Program-made: the position numbers and the translations under genes
Shown: piece after piece, positions 17,460 through 24,963 of the stretch
How positions within the stretch are numbered: the stretch's first letter is position 1
Layout: each line of letters begins with the position of its first letter
Notes under the pieces: model-generated
What the model was told of the DNA's origin: nothing
The model's database searches: none
Seen by the model: the letters and a program-made list of their open reading frames with translations, nothing else
Assembly: GCA_902798645.1 (NCBI GenBank)
Contig: CADBXV010000023.1
Location: 1 to 51,368 of the forward strand
Reading direction: 5' to 3'
Source of the DNA: an uncultured bacterium
GTDB lineage: Bacteria > Cyanobacteriota > Vampirovibrionia > Gastranaerophilales > Gastranaerophilaceae
DNA: 51,368 nt

Positions 17460-20400
17460 TTAATCTACAGAGAAAATGTCTTTAATATCTTCCATTGTAA
17501 GAGATTTTGTAATGTTTCTGTCAATAGAAACTACGCTGTCAACAAGGTCACGTTTTCTGCCTTTAATTTTTTGTATTTTTTCTTCCACCGTATTTTTAGT
17601 GATAAGCCTGTAAACAAATACCTTTTTCGTTTGTCCGATACGATAAGCACGGTCTGTTGCCTGATCTTCAACAGCTGGATTCCACCACGGGTCATAGTGA
17701 ATAACATAATCCGCACCTGTTAAGTTCAAACCTGTTCCTCCGGCTTTTAAGCTGATTAAAAATATCGGTATATTCGGATTATTATTAAAGTTTTCTACAG
17801 CACCTTGACGATCCTTTGTTTTACCGGTCAAGTACTCAAACGGAATACCTTCTCTTTGAAGCCAAGCTTTGATTATATCAAGCATATCGACAAACTGGCT
17901 GAATAGAAGTATTCTGTGTTTTTCATCAATGATTTGTTTAATCATGTCTTTTAAGTATTCAAACTTACCTGACTTCATATCACCCTTAACATGTTCTTTA
18001 TCGTATAAGCGAGGGTGACAACATATTTGACGCATTCTGAGAAGTGCGGAGAAGATAGACATTCTGCTCTTTTCAAGACCGTTTTGTTCAATACTCTTGA
18101 ATAGTTCTTCTTTAGTACTGTCAAGAACTTCAAGATAAAAGTCACGCTGTTCATCCGTAAGTTCACAATATGCCATGTTTTCAACTTTATCAGGTAAATC
18201 CTTTGCAACATCTCGCTTCATACGTCTTAAGATGAACGGGAATATTTGAAGTTTTAAGCGTTTTTCAACGGTCTTATCCTGTCTTTCCATAATCGGTGTA
18301 ACGTATCGATAATTGAATTCTGCGACATTAAACAAAAATCCTGGCATAAGAAAGTCAAATACAGACCAAAGTTCTTCCAACTTGTTTTCTATCGGTGTAC
18401 CGGACAGAGCAAGCTTATGATCCGATTGAAGCTCTTTAACCGATTGAGCTGTTTGTGAGATTGCATTCTTGATGTTTTGAGATTCATCTAATATTACGTA
18501 TCTGAATTTGTATTTTTTAAGCTTTGCGATATCACGTCTTACAAGTGCATAACTCGTAATAATAATATCGTAATTAGGAATTTCTTTAAATAAGCCTTTT
18601 CTGTCTGCACCTTGGATTTTTAAGCAAGTTAAGTCAGGTGTAAACTTCTGAATTTCATTTTCCCAGTTAAATACAACGGTTGTAGGTGCAATAACAAGAG
18701 TAGGCATAGGACCGTCAACTTCTTTTGCCTTTTGTAAAAGAGTTAAAGCCTGCAGAGTTTTACCTAAACCCATATCATCAGCCAATATACCGTTTAAACC
18801 GTACTGATATAAAAACCATAGCCAATGGAAACCTTTTGTTTGGTATTCGCGGAATTTTGCATTAACACTTTTCGGGATATCAACACCTTCAGATGTCGTA
18901 GAGAAGGTTGATATCTGCTCCCAGAATTTTTGGAATTTTTCACTCATTACAAGTTCAAAACCTTGGTTCTGTAATTCTGTAATCAAACCTACACGATAAG
19001 TTTTAACCAAGAATTTATTTTCGTTGTTTCTGTATGCATCAAATGAGTTAAATGAACGCATTATTGCATAAATATTTTGAGCCGGATACTCTACAAAACC
19101 TAAACTTCTAACCCTTGCATACTTTTCACCGCTTTGGATTGTTTCATAGATTTCGTCAAAATCAACAACTTCTTCACCAACTTGTCCATATAATTGAATT
19201 TCCATACTATCAATTGATTCTTCGGAAAAATCAATTTTAGCGCACATTTTAAACGGTTCTTTCATAAGTTTGAAGAAATTCATATCATCTTGTTCTTCAA
19301 ACTTCCAACCTTCTCCTGCTTGCTGAATATAGTAATTATAAAAATCAATAGCATTTTCTTTTTCCAGTGCTAAGTTGTTAGTCTGCATCGGAACAAATTT
19401 ACAAGCCAAAAGCATATTATAAGCTAATTGTTCATGCTCATAATCACGCTTTATCCAATAAACTAAATCCTCTTTTTCACTTTTTACTGAAATATATGGG
19501 GATTTATCTTTACTCTTTGAATAAGGAACTTTTACACCTGAATAATCAAATTCTAAAGATGCCTTTAGTGATTGATCATAATCTATGCCCAAAGTTACTA
19601 TATTTAACGGCGGTTTATGATCCATCAAAAGTCCGCTTATATTTTCCGCAATAGTTACAGGCATAATTTCTTGCAGATGAGGAAGTTCTTCATATACAAA
19701 TTTACCGCCGTCTGCATCTTTTAAATCCGTAAATGTAGATTTAATTATACTCTGCGGAAGCTCATTCATTGCAATATTTATCGGAAATATTATATTTTTG
19801 TACCTTCCCCATCTAATCTGACGAGAAAAATACTTAACTTCCTCAAACGGATATGTGTCCTCTTTATCAGGTCTTGTCCAAAACAGTTCAAGAACTATAT
19901 TAGTTCCGCCGTTTACGTTTGTAGTAGATACATCCAGATTAAGTTTCCACTCATTATCGGTAAATTGAATCCTTTCCTTTGTTTTTTCATCTAAAACTTC
20001 TTCCAGTTCTGACATTAAAGGAAATACAGGTGCAAACTTAGTAATCGGAATATCATACCAACCTGCTTTTTTATCTTGTTTTGCAATTTTCAACATTACT
20101 TGAAAAAGAGCAACCTCTTTTTTCTGCGCATCGTTCAATTCAAAATTAGGTGTAGCTTTTTGTATTTCTATTAAAGCTCTCAATATACCTTCCAAAGAAC
20201 GAACAATCTTGTTTGTAGCTCTGTCTCTAACTAAAATAGAAAAGAAGTTTTGTCTTCTCTTAGGGTTGAAATGGAATATATAACTTCCTCTCGGCGGATT
20301 TTTAAGAGCTGTATCAATATCTGAAATATCAGGCTCCACCTTGTATTTGTCGTACATAAAGTTGTCGTAAGCACCGTCTTCTATTGCTTTTAACGCAATT

Positions 20401-20648
20401 GCAACTGAGTGCTTGCACCATTCTTCTTTTAAAGGACAATTACATCTTGCTTCAACCTTATTTTTCTTAAAAATTAAATCCGTAATATAAAAATCCTGAT
20501 AATTACCTTTAACTTTTCCCTTAAAAAAATTCTTTTCGGGATAAGCTTCCATTATCATATCTTTCTGGTAATATTCATAACCGCGGCGCCAACTGCCTGA
20601 CGTTGCACTTTTCTTTAAAAAATCATAATTAAACTTAAATTCGCTCAT
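17460..20648 (-). CDS. SWIM zinc-finger SNF2-family helicase
   Basis: The 1062-residue protein carries an N-terminal SWIM zinc finger (Cys69, Cys71, Cys78, His80), a long middle region and a C-terminal SNF2/RapA-like ATPase. ATPase motifs are DDMGLGKT (Walker A), VILDESQNIKN (DESQ Walker B variant), LSGTPIENKLEELWS, FSQFVDMLD, LKAGGTGLNLTGADYVIHYDPWWNP and DRAYRIGQT. Such proteins translocate on double-stranded DNA and remodel polymerase or protein complexes; the exact role is not known for this type. The ribosome site before the ATG is weak. A terminator and promoter pair lie just upstream (20688-20811). Confidence 0.92.
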   Translation of the reverse strand: MSEFKFNYDFLKKSATSGSWRRGYEYYQKDMIMEAYPEKNFFKGKVKGNYQDFYITDLIFKKNKVEARCNCPLKEEWCKHSVAIALKAIEDGAYDNFMYDKYKVEPDISDIDTALKNPPRGSYIFHFNPKRRQNFFSILVRDRATNKIVRSLEGILRALIEIQKATPNFELNDAQKKEVALFQVMLKIAKQDKKAGWYDIPITKFAPVFPLMSELEEVLDEKTKERIQFTDNEWKLNLDVSTTNVNGGTNIVLELFWTRPDKEDTYPFEEVKYFSRQIRWGRYKNIIFPINIAMNELPQSIIKSTFTDLKDADGGKFVYEELPHLQEIMPVTIAENISGLLMDHKPPLNIVTLGIDYDQSLKASLEFDYSGVKVPYSKSKDKSPYISVKSEKEDLVYWIKRDYEHEQLAYNMLLACKFVPMQTNNLALEKENAIDFYNYYIQQAGEGWKFEEQDDMNFFKLMKEPFKMCAKIDFSEESIDSMEIQLYGQVGEEVVDFDEIYETIQSGEKYARVRSLGFVEYPAQNIYAIMRSFNSFDAYRNNENKFLVKTYRVGLITELQNQGFELVMSEKFQKFWEQISTFSTTSEGVDIPKSVNAKFREYQTKGFHWLWFLYQYGLNGILADDMGLGKTLQALTLLQKAKEVDGPMPTLVIAPTTVVFNWENEIQKFTPDLTCLKIQGADRKGLFKEIPNYDIIITSYALVRRDIAKLKKYKFRYVILDESQNIKNAISQTAQSVKELQSDHKLALSGTPIENKLEELWSVFDFLMPGFLFNVAEFNYRYVTPIMERQDKTVEKRLKLQIFPFILRRMKRDVAKDLPDKVENMAYCELTDEQRDFYLEVLDSTKEELFKSIEQNGLEKSRMSIFSALLRMRQICCHPRLYDKEHVKGDMKSGKFEYLKDMIKQIIDEKHRILLFSQFVDMLDIIKAWLQREGIPFEYLTGKTKDRQGAVENFNNNPNIPIFLISLKAGGTGLNLTGADYVIHYDPWWNPAVEDQATDRAYRIGQTKKVFVYRLITKNTVEEKIQKIKGRKRDLVDSVVSIDRNITKSLTMEDIKDIFSVD

Positions 20649-20687
20649 AACTTTCTGAGGTACTCACATTCTAAAAGTGTAAATCTG

Positions 20688-20776
20688 AAAAAACGGCAAA
20701 ATCCTTTGCCAAAGGTATAAAAGCGTTTTGTCAAAAGCAGATTAATCAACTGCTCTAACTACGACTCCCAACCTTG
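20688..20776 (-). ncRNA. Candidate small RNA or terminated leader upstream of the SNF2 gene
   Basis: A promoter (TTGCAT, 17 nt, GATAAT at 20783-20811, minus strand) is followed about 65 nt later by a GGCAAA / TTTGCC hairpin (20695-20710) and six Ts (20688-20693). The transcript would be about 89 nt, with an internal stem GCAG / CTGC. It may be a free-standing small RNA, or a leader with conditional termination controlling the SNF2 gene whose ATG is 40 nt further on. I do not recognise a known riboswitch class. Confidence 0.45.
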
Positions 20777-20782
20777 ATATGT

Positions 20783-20811
20783 ATTATCTCATATAATAAA
20801 TATTTATGCAA
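20783..20811 (-). promoter_or_regulatory. Predicted sigma-70 promoter upstream of the SNF2 gene
   Basis: On the minus strand, TTGCAT (20806-20811), a 17-nt spacer, and GATAAT (20783-20788). It drives the candidate small RNA and, if the terminator is read through, the SNF2 gene. Confidence 0.6.
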
Positions 20812-20830
20812 TAGGATGAAATTACACCAA

Positions 20831-20854
20831 AGAAAAAGCCTCTTTGGGAGAGGC
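20831..20854 (-). terminator. Intrinsic terminator of the coiled-coil protein gene
   Basis: On the minus strand, GCCTCT / AGAGGC with a 5-nt loop (20838-20854), then TTTTTCTTT. It lies about 85 nt after the stop of the gene at 20940-21388. Confidence 0.8.
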
Positions 20855-20939
20855 GAGGGGAATTTTTAGTTAATAGGTATACACTTCACATTTTCTACAC
20901 ACTAATAGTTTTTAGAGTAAATTTGCTTTTATTCCTTCA

Positions 20940-21388
20940 TTATCCGAGTCCAAACTTAGGAACAAACCTTTTTACCTGATCATTCAATAGATTTTGACAA
21001 GATTCTAACATTGCTTTCTTAGATTTTAACTGCCCTTCTATTGTATTTAATTCTAATTGGATTTCTTCTTCTATTTCTGACATTGCTTCTACCTCTTGTT
21101 GTTTTAAAGCTTTCATTGACTGTTCTTTAAACTGGTAAAATGCGCTCATTTCGTACTGACCTTGTAAAATCGGATTATTTAACCAAGGTACCATACCGCT
21201 TGCTTTCATCATTTGCAACTGCTGCATTGCACTCATTGAACTTGCTTGTTCCGAGTACTGCGCAAACATTGTTGCTCTTGGGCGTACTTTTGATGGTGAT
21301 TCAACTTGGTACGAACGTTCATCGCACGCCTTTCCAAGATGCTTATTTCACGTGTTAATTTCTGGACTATCCAGAATTCCATAAACAT
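20940..21388 (-). pseudogene. Coiled-coil small protein gene with an apparent -1 nt frameshift
   Basis: Two frames look like halves of one protein. The upstream half starts at ATG 21388 with AGGTAGG before it and is charged and helical (LTREISILERRAMNVRTKL), reaching YAQEQQ. The downstream half, open from about 21269, reads MFAQYSEQASSM and continues as a Met/Gln-rich coiled coil ending VPKFGLG. Adding one A in the CAACAATG stretch near 21265-21272 joins them into about 149 residues (QQMFAQYSEQ). The downstream ATG has no ribosome site, so an independent 109-residue gene is less likely. It may be a real mutation, a sequence error or programmed frameshifting. The function is unknown. The upstream block resembles that at 48520-48600. 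Confidence 0.6.
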
Positions 21389-21423
21389 AGTGAACCTACC
21401 TAACTTTTATCTAACCTTTTGTA

Positions 21424-21496
21424 ACCTTACATGTATATAAAGTATTTTCGATTTAAGAAATTGACTTTTTTTATTAAAATGTAAAGTTTTGTTAAG
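21424..21496 (-). promoter_or_regulatory. Conserved upstream block, copy A
   Basis: Read on the minus strand, this stretch shares with 48521-48598 the ordered elements ACAAAACTT, ACATTTTAA, AAAAAGTCAATTT, TCGAA and TACTTTATATA, then AAGG before the gene. The spacing is nearly the same. The core TACTTTATATA also occurs upstream of the 144-residue gene at 48119. No standard -35 box fits at the expected distance, so it may be an activator site or an alternative promoter class. Confidence 0.5.
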
Positions 21497-21536
21497 ATAA
21501 ATTTTTGATATAATATCCTAATAGGAGGAATTACTT

Positions 21537-21983
21537 ATGATTAAAGACAATTTAAGCAGAGCAGAAGTTTACTGTAATATTTCTGAAAACCTGAAAAAAG
21601 GATTTGAATGGATTAAAAATAACGATTTAAAAAACATGTCTGATGGCAGATATCAGATTGATGAAAACAATTATGCGAATGTTCAAACCTATTTAACAAA
21701 AGATGATGCACCGTATGAAGCACACAGAGATTATATTGATATTCAATATATGATATCAGGGGAGGAACTGTCAGGGGTAACAGATTATTCTAATTGTTCT
21801 GTTGAAGAAAAATACAATAAAGAAAAAGACATTGAATTTTTATTCTGTAAGTCACAAGAAGAATTCCATAAAATCAAAGAAGGCGAATTTTTTGTTTTTT
21901 TCCCTCATGATGCTCATAAACCTGCTTTAAAAGTTAATCTAAACAAAACTGTAAAAAAAGTAATAGTAAAAGTTCATGTTTAA
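21537..21983 (+). CDS. YhcH/YjgK/YiaL family protein
   Basis: The 148-residue protein matches the YhcH/YjgK/YiaL (EbgC-like, DUF386) family, which has a cupin fold. It has the typical DGRYQID motif, a PYEAHRDYIDIQYMISGEE metal-site region with conserved His and acidic residues, and FFVFFPHDAHKPAL. Family members handle sugars such as sialic acid derivatives or galactosides, possibly as anomerases. It stands alone here between small lineage-specific genes. A strong AGGAGG precedes the ATG, and TATAAT at 21509-21514 is the likely -10 box. Confidence 0.88.
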   Translation: MIKDNLSRAEVYCNISENLKKGFEWIKNNDLKNMSDGRYQIDENNYANVQTYLTKDDAPYEAHRDYIDIQYMISGEELSGVTDYSNCSVEEKYNKEKDIEFLFCKSQEEFHKIKEGEFFVFFPHDAHKPALKVNLNKTVKKVIVKVHV

Positions 21984-22002
21984 TATATGCAAAAATAGAA
22001 TA

Positions 22003-22030
22003 CGGCAGAGAGCAAACATGCTCTCTGCCG
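22003..22030. terminator. Strong hairpin terminator between convergent genes
   Basis: An 11-bp perfect stem CGGCAGAGAGC / GCTCTCTGCCG with a 6-nt loop lies between the YhcH-family gene (plus) and the 126-residue gene (minus). T-rich sequence follows on both strands, so it can act in both directions. Confidence 0.8.
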
Positions 22031-22060
22031 ATTTTATGAGGAGGATAATATATTATGTTT

Positions 22061-22441
22061 CTATGCTGCAAAAATATTTTGCGTATTGTCATCAATGACA
22101 AAATCCAATAATTCACCTTTGTACTCTTGTCCCTCAATGATTGAACCCGAAAGTTGTTCCCATAATTCACCTAACACATATTTTTTTCTTTTATCATTTG
22201 CATGTGCGTTCAAATACCTTAATGTTTCTTTTAAAGAACTATTCAATGTAACTTGAGTAGATGCTTTTAAAATATTAAGTTCTGTATTTGAAATAAATTC
22301 ATTGTTTGCAGAAATAGCTTTTTGTGCAATTTGTGATGCTTTTTCTGCTTCAACACCATTTTTTTGCAAAATCTCTTTTGCCGTATTTCTTAAAAATTGT
22401 TTATTTTCAAATCCCATTGATGTTGATACATTGATGCCCAT
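22061..22441 (-). CDS. Small helical protein with a sigma-28-type promoter
   Basis: The 126-residue protein is not a family I recognise. It has no signal peptide or membrane segment and is mostly helical and Asn/Gln/Lys-rich. AAGGGAT precedes the ATG. The notable point is its promoter (22530-22556), a near-perfect flagellar-sigma site. Together with a similar site upstream of the 570-residue gene at 34031, this suggests a motility or type III export-linked regulon. Both products begin with MG, a branched residue and Asn. The function is unknown. Confidence 0.65.
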   Translation of the reverse strand: MGINVSTSMGFENKQFLRNTAKEILQKNGVEAEKASQIAQKAISANNEFISNTELNILKASTQVTLNSSLKETLRYLNAHANDKRKKYVLGELWEQLSGSIIEGQEYKGELLDFVIDDNTQNIFAA

Positions 22442-22529
22442 GATTTATCCCTTTTCTCGGCGAATCCCTAAATGCCCTTGACTATTTAACTTTTCTGTAC
22501 TTCTTTTGTTTTTCCCTTTTGTACTATAT

Positions 22530-22556
22530 ATATCGGCATAAATTTTTAAAACTTTA
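22530..22556 (-). promoter_or_regulatory. Sigma-28 (FliA)-type promoter
   Basis: On the minus strand, TAAAGTTT (22549-22556), 11 nt, GCCGATAT (22530-22537). The known FliA consensus is TAAAGTTT-N11-GCCGATAA, so 15 of 16 positions match with exact spacing. It lies about 90 nt before the 126-residue gene. Confidence 0.75.
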
Positions 22557-22666
22557 GCTTTTTATGTAATATTTTTTAAAAATGTTACAAAACTTTACAT
22601 TTTAAAGATTTTTCCTCTTTTTATCAATCATTTATTGTATTATTAGATAAGAATTGGGAGGAAGTA

Positions 22667-23482
22667 ATGTCTGTTGTTTTAGAACAAAAACAAGGTTTGA
22701 TAGCCGGTGACGGTTTATTACCGGTTAAAATGGCGCAATATGCAAAAGAAAACGGATTTGATGTTGTTGCAGTATCTTTATCAAGTGATAATTATAAACA
22801 ATTAAAAAAATATTGTTCAAAGGTATACTCATTTTGTCCCGGAGAAGCTTTAAAAATTGAAAAAGTTTTAAAGGATGAAGGAATAAAACAACTTACATTC
22901 TTGGGAAAAGTAAGCAAAACAATAATACTTAAAAGACCTAAATTTGACTCAAAAGCAATAGAATTTATAAAAAAAGCAGTAAGATTAAATGACGATAAAG
23001 TTATGTTAATGCTTATTGAAGAATTAGAAGCTATTGGTATAACAATACTTGATCAAACACTGTTTATTAAAAATTTAATGATACCGTCAGGTGTTTTAGG
23101 GAAAATTCAACCGACACAAGAACAAGTTGATGATGTGAATTACGGATACTGGCTTGCTAAAGAAACCGGAAAACTGGATATAGGTCAATCTGTTGTTATT
23201 AAAGACAAGATGATTATGGCAGTTGAAGCAATCGAAGGTACAGATAAATGTATTAAAAGAGGGTGCAAGATTGCAAAGAAGAATTCTCGCATTGTAAAAG
23301 TATCAAAACCATCTCAGGACAAAAGATTTGACATACCTGCAATTGGTTTGAAAACATTGAAAACAATGAAAAAATATAAAGCTGACTTAATAGCTGTTGA
23401 AGCAGGAGAGACAATTATTGTTGACAAAGAAGAAGTTATTAAATATGCTGACAGACACGGTATTGTTGTAATGGCAGTGTAA
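22667..23482 (+). CDS. lpxI: UDP-2,3-diacylglucosamine pyrophosphatase LpxI
   Basis: The 271-residue protein matches LpxI (DUF1009), which cleaves UDP-2,3-diacylglucosamine to lipid X in lipid A synthesis and replaces LpxH in many bacteria. It has the N-terminal GLIAGDGLLPVKMAQYAK motif, a central FLGKVSKTIIL segment and the C-terminal domain with DIPAIGLKTLKTMKKYKADLIAVEAG. It implies an outer membrane with lipid A. GGGAGG precedes the ATG. Confidence 0.95.
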   Translation: MSVVLEQKQGLIAGDGLLPVKMAQYAKENGFDVVAVSLSSDNYKQLKKYCSKVYSFCPGEALKIEKVLKDEGIKQLTFLGKVSKTIILKRPKFDSKAIEFIKKAVRLNDDKVMLMLIEELEAIGITILDQTLFIKNLMIPSGVLGKIQPTQEQVDDVNYGYWLAKETGKLDIGQSVVIKDKMIMAVEAIEGTDKCIKRGCKIAKKNSRIVKVSKPSQDKRFDIPAIGLKTLKTMKKYKADLIAVEAGETIIVDKEEVIKYADRHGIVVMAV

Positions 23483-23608
23483 GAGAATTAACCTTCTCCC
23501 GAATATTGTATATTGTTACCAAAAATATTATATACAATTTCAATATTTACATAATTTTCGTCTGTGTTAGAATTAGAAAATAAAGATTTTACACATAAAG
23601 GAACGGTT

Positions 23609-23686
23609 ATGATATATATGTATGCAAAACTTCATCATACTCATCATACTAACCCGAAAGGGCTCAGAGTTTTGCATCTTCTCTAA
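23609..23686 (+). CDS. Short leader ORF with repeated His codons
   Basis: A 25-residue frame starts at ATG 23609 with AAAGGA upstream. Its middle reads AKLHHTHHTNPKG, with four His codons in two pairs (23633-23647), and it stops at TAA 23684-23686. Its end overlaps a stem AGAGTTTT / AAAACTCT followed by TTTT (23666-23697), and this sits inside a longer stem CCCGAAAG / CTTTCGGG (23653-23713). This is the layout of an amino-acid attenuator. The next gene, 68 nt on, is a membrane protein and not a his gene. Confidence 0.55.
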   Translation: MIYMYAKLHHTHHTNPKGLRVLHLL

Positions 23687-23713
23687 AAACTCTTTTTAAT
23701 CGGCTCTTTCGGG
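23653..23713 (+). promoter_or_regulatory. Candidate attenuator with nested hairpins
   Basis: The outer stem pairs 23653-23664 with 23702-23713 (CCCGAAAG... with ...CTTTCGGG, extended by G-U pairs). The inner stem AGAGTTTT (23666-23673) pairs with AAAACTCT (23686-23693) and is followed by TTTT. The inner hairpin resembles an intrinsic terminator overlapping the leader ORF stop. Translation of the leader could change which form appears; the direction of control is not clear. Confidence 0.45.
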
Positions 23714-23754
23714 ATATTAGAGAGGTTGAGTACGATTAAACAGGAGAAATTTAA

Positions 23755-24963
23755 ATGTCATATATAAATATCATATCAGCAGTTGGGAATAACAGGGGCA
23801 TTGCACCTTTGTTTGTTCGTGACTGTTGTATAGAGATTCCGGCAAAACTTGGTTTAACATACAATCAAAATCTTAAAGACTCAAAGCAAATGGCAAATAA
23901 TGCGGTAAGAGAACGCTTTATTGATGAATACGGTACTTCCGCAATATGGATGGGAGGTCCTATTCTGCTGGATAGATTAGGTAATTGGCTTATAAAAAAA
24001 TGCGGGTATAATCCTAATGTTAATATGAGCCTTTTTAAAGAAAGAAAAGACCAAGGAATAAAATATAATATTGAAAAATTTAGAGAAATAGCTCCTGAAG
24101 CGGTTAAAGATATGAAAAAAGCCATGAATAATAAGGGTAAATACCAACGGTTGCAGGCAGGAAAGTTTGCACTGTCGACATTGATTCCGATTACATTGAT
24201 GGGATTTATTCTGCCAAAATTGAATTTTAAATTAACTGAAATTATTAACGAAAAACAAAAGAAACAAAAAAATAACATTCAAAACAGTTCTCTATCATTT
24301 AAAGGTCTGGCTTCAACAATGGCAAATATGTCTAATGTTAATAAGATGGCTGTAACAGATGGCGGTTTAACAATAGGGAGAGTTTGGACCGGCAGAAATA
24401 GATATGAACAGATGGAATTAGGTTTTAAAAATTCCATGATGATGTTTTTAAATTTTGTTTTCCCGATTTATCTTGCAAAGGGATTAGATAGTTTATCCAA
24501 AAAACTTTTTAAAACAAATGTTAATCTAGATCCAAAACTTATGTACAACAAAAACTTTATTGAATCACTGGGAAATATCTCAAAAAATCTTCCCAATAAA
24601 AGAGAAGATGTAATTGAGTTTTTGGACAAAAAACCTAATTCGGAATTTTCAAAATTATGTGAGGAATATTGCGGTGTAAAATATTTAAAAAATCGTGTGA
24701 GAGATCCAAGAGAATTTGTTGATACAAAGAAGATAATAAATTTTGTAAACGAAATTAAGAAATTTTCACGTGGGATAAACGGCAGCAAAGATATAAACAA
24801 ATATGCTAAAAAAGCTATAAAAATTAAGTCGATAAATATTGCGGCAAATGTTGGTATCAGCAGCTTTTTATTAGCTGTTGCACTGCCTGAACTTATTTTC
24901 TTCTTACGAAAAAGGGTAACAGGTTCCGATGCGGAGCCTGGGTTATTAAAGCCGGATAATTAA
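23755..24963 (+). CDS. Unknown membrane protein behind a leader ORF
   Basis: The 402-residue protein is not a family I recognise. It has three likely membrane segments: about 137-156 (ALSTLIPITLMGFILP), 226-244 (SMMMFLNFVFPIYLAKG) and 365-385 (AANVGISSFLLAVALPELIFF). These are separated by basic, Lys/Asn-rich regions, and there is no classical signal peptide. CAGGAGAAA precedes the ATG. Its expression may depend on the His-codon leader and hairpins upstream. Its last 71 nt overlap the convergent radical SAM gene. Confidence 0.7.
   Translation: MSYINIISAVGNNRGIAPLFVRDCCIEIPAKLGLTYNQNLKDSKQMANNAVRERFIDEYGTSAIWMGGPILLDRLGNWLIKKCGYNPNVNMSLFKERKDQGIKYNIEKFREIAPEAVKDMKKAMNNKGKYQRLQAGKFALSTLIPITLMGFILPKLNFKLTEIINEKQKKQKNNIQNSSLSFKGLASTMANMSNVNKMAVTDGGLTIGRVWTGRNRYEQMELGFKNSMMMFLNFVFPIYLAKGLDSLSKKLFKTNVNLDPKLMYNKNFIESLGNISKNLPNKREDVIEFLDKKPNSEFSKLCEEYCGVKYLKNRVRDPREFVDTKKIINFVNEIKKFSRGINGSKDINKYAKKAIKIKSINIAANVGISSFLLAVALPELIFFLRKRVTGSDAEPGLLKPDN

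Noticed and set aside
20740-20780. tRNA-like sequence
   Set aside because: A stretch looks like a D-arm (GTAGTTAGAGC) but no acceptor or T stem pairs with it. It is treated as part of a possible small RNA.
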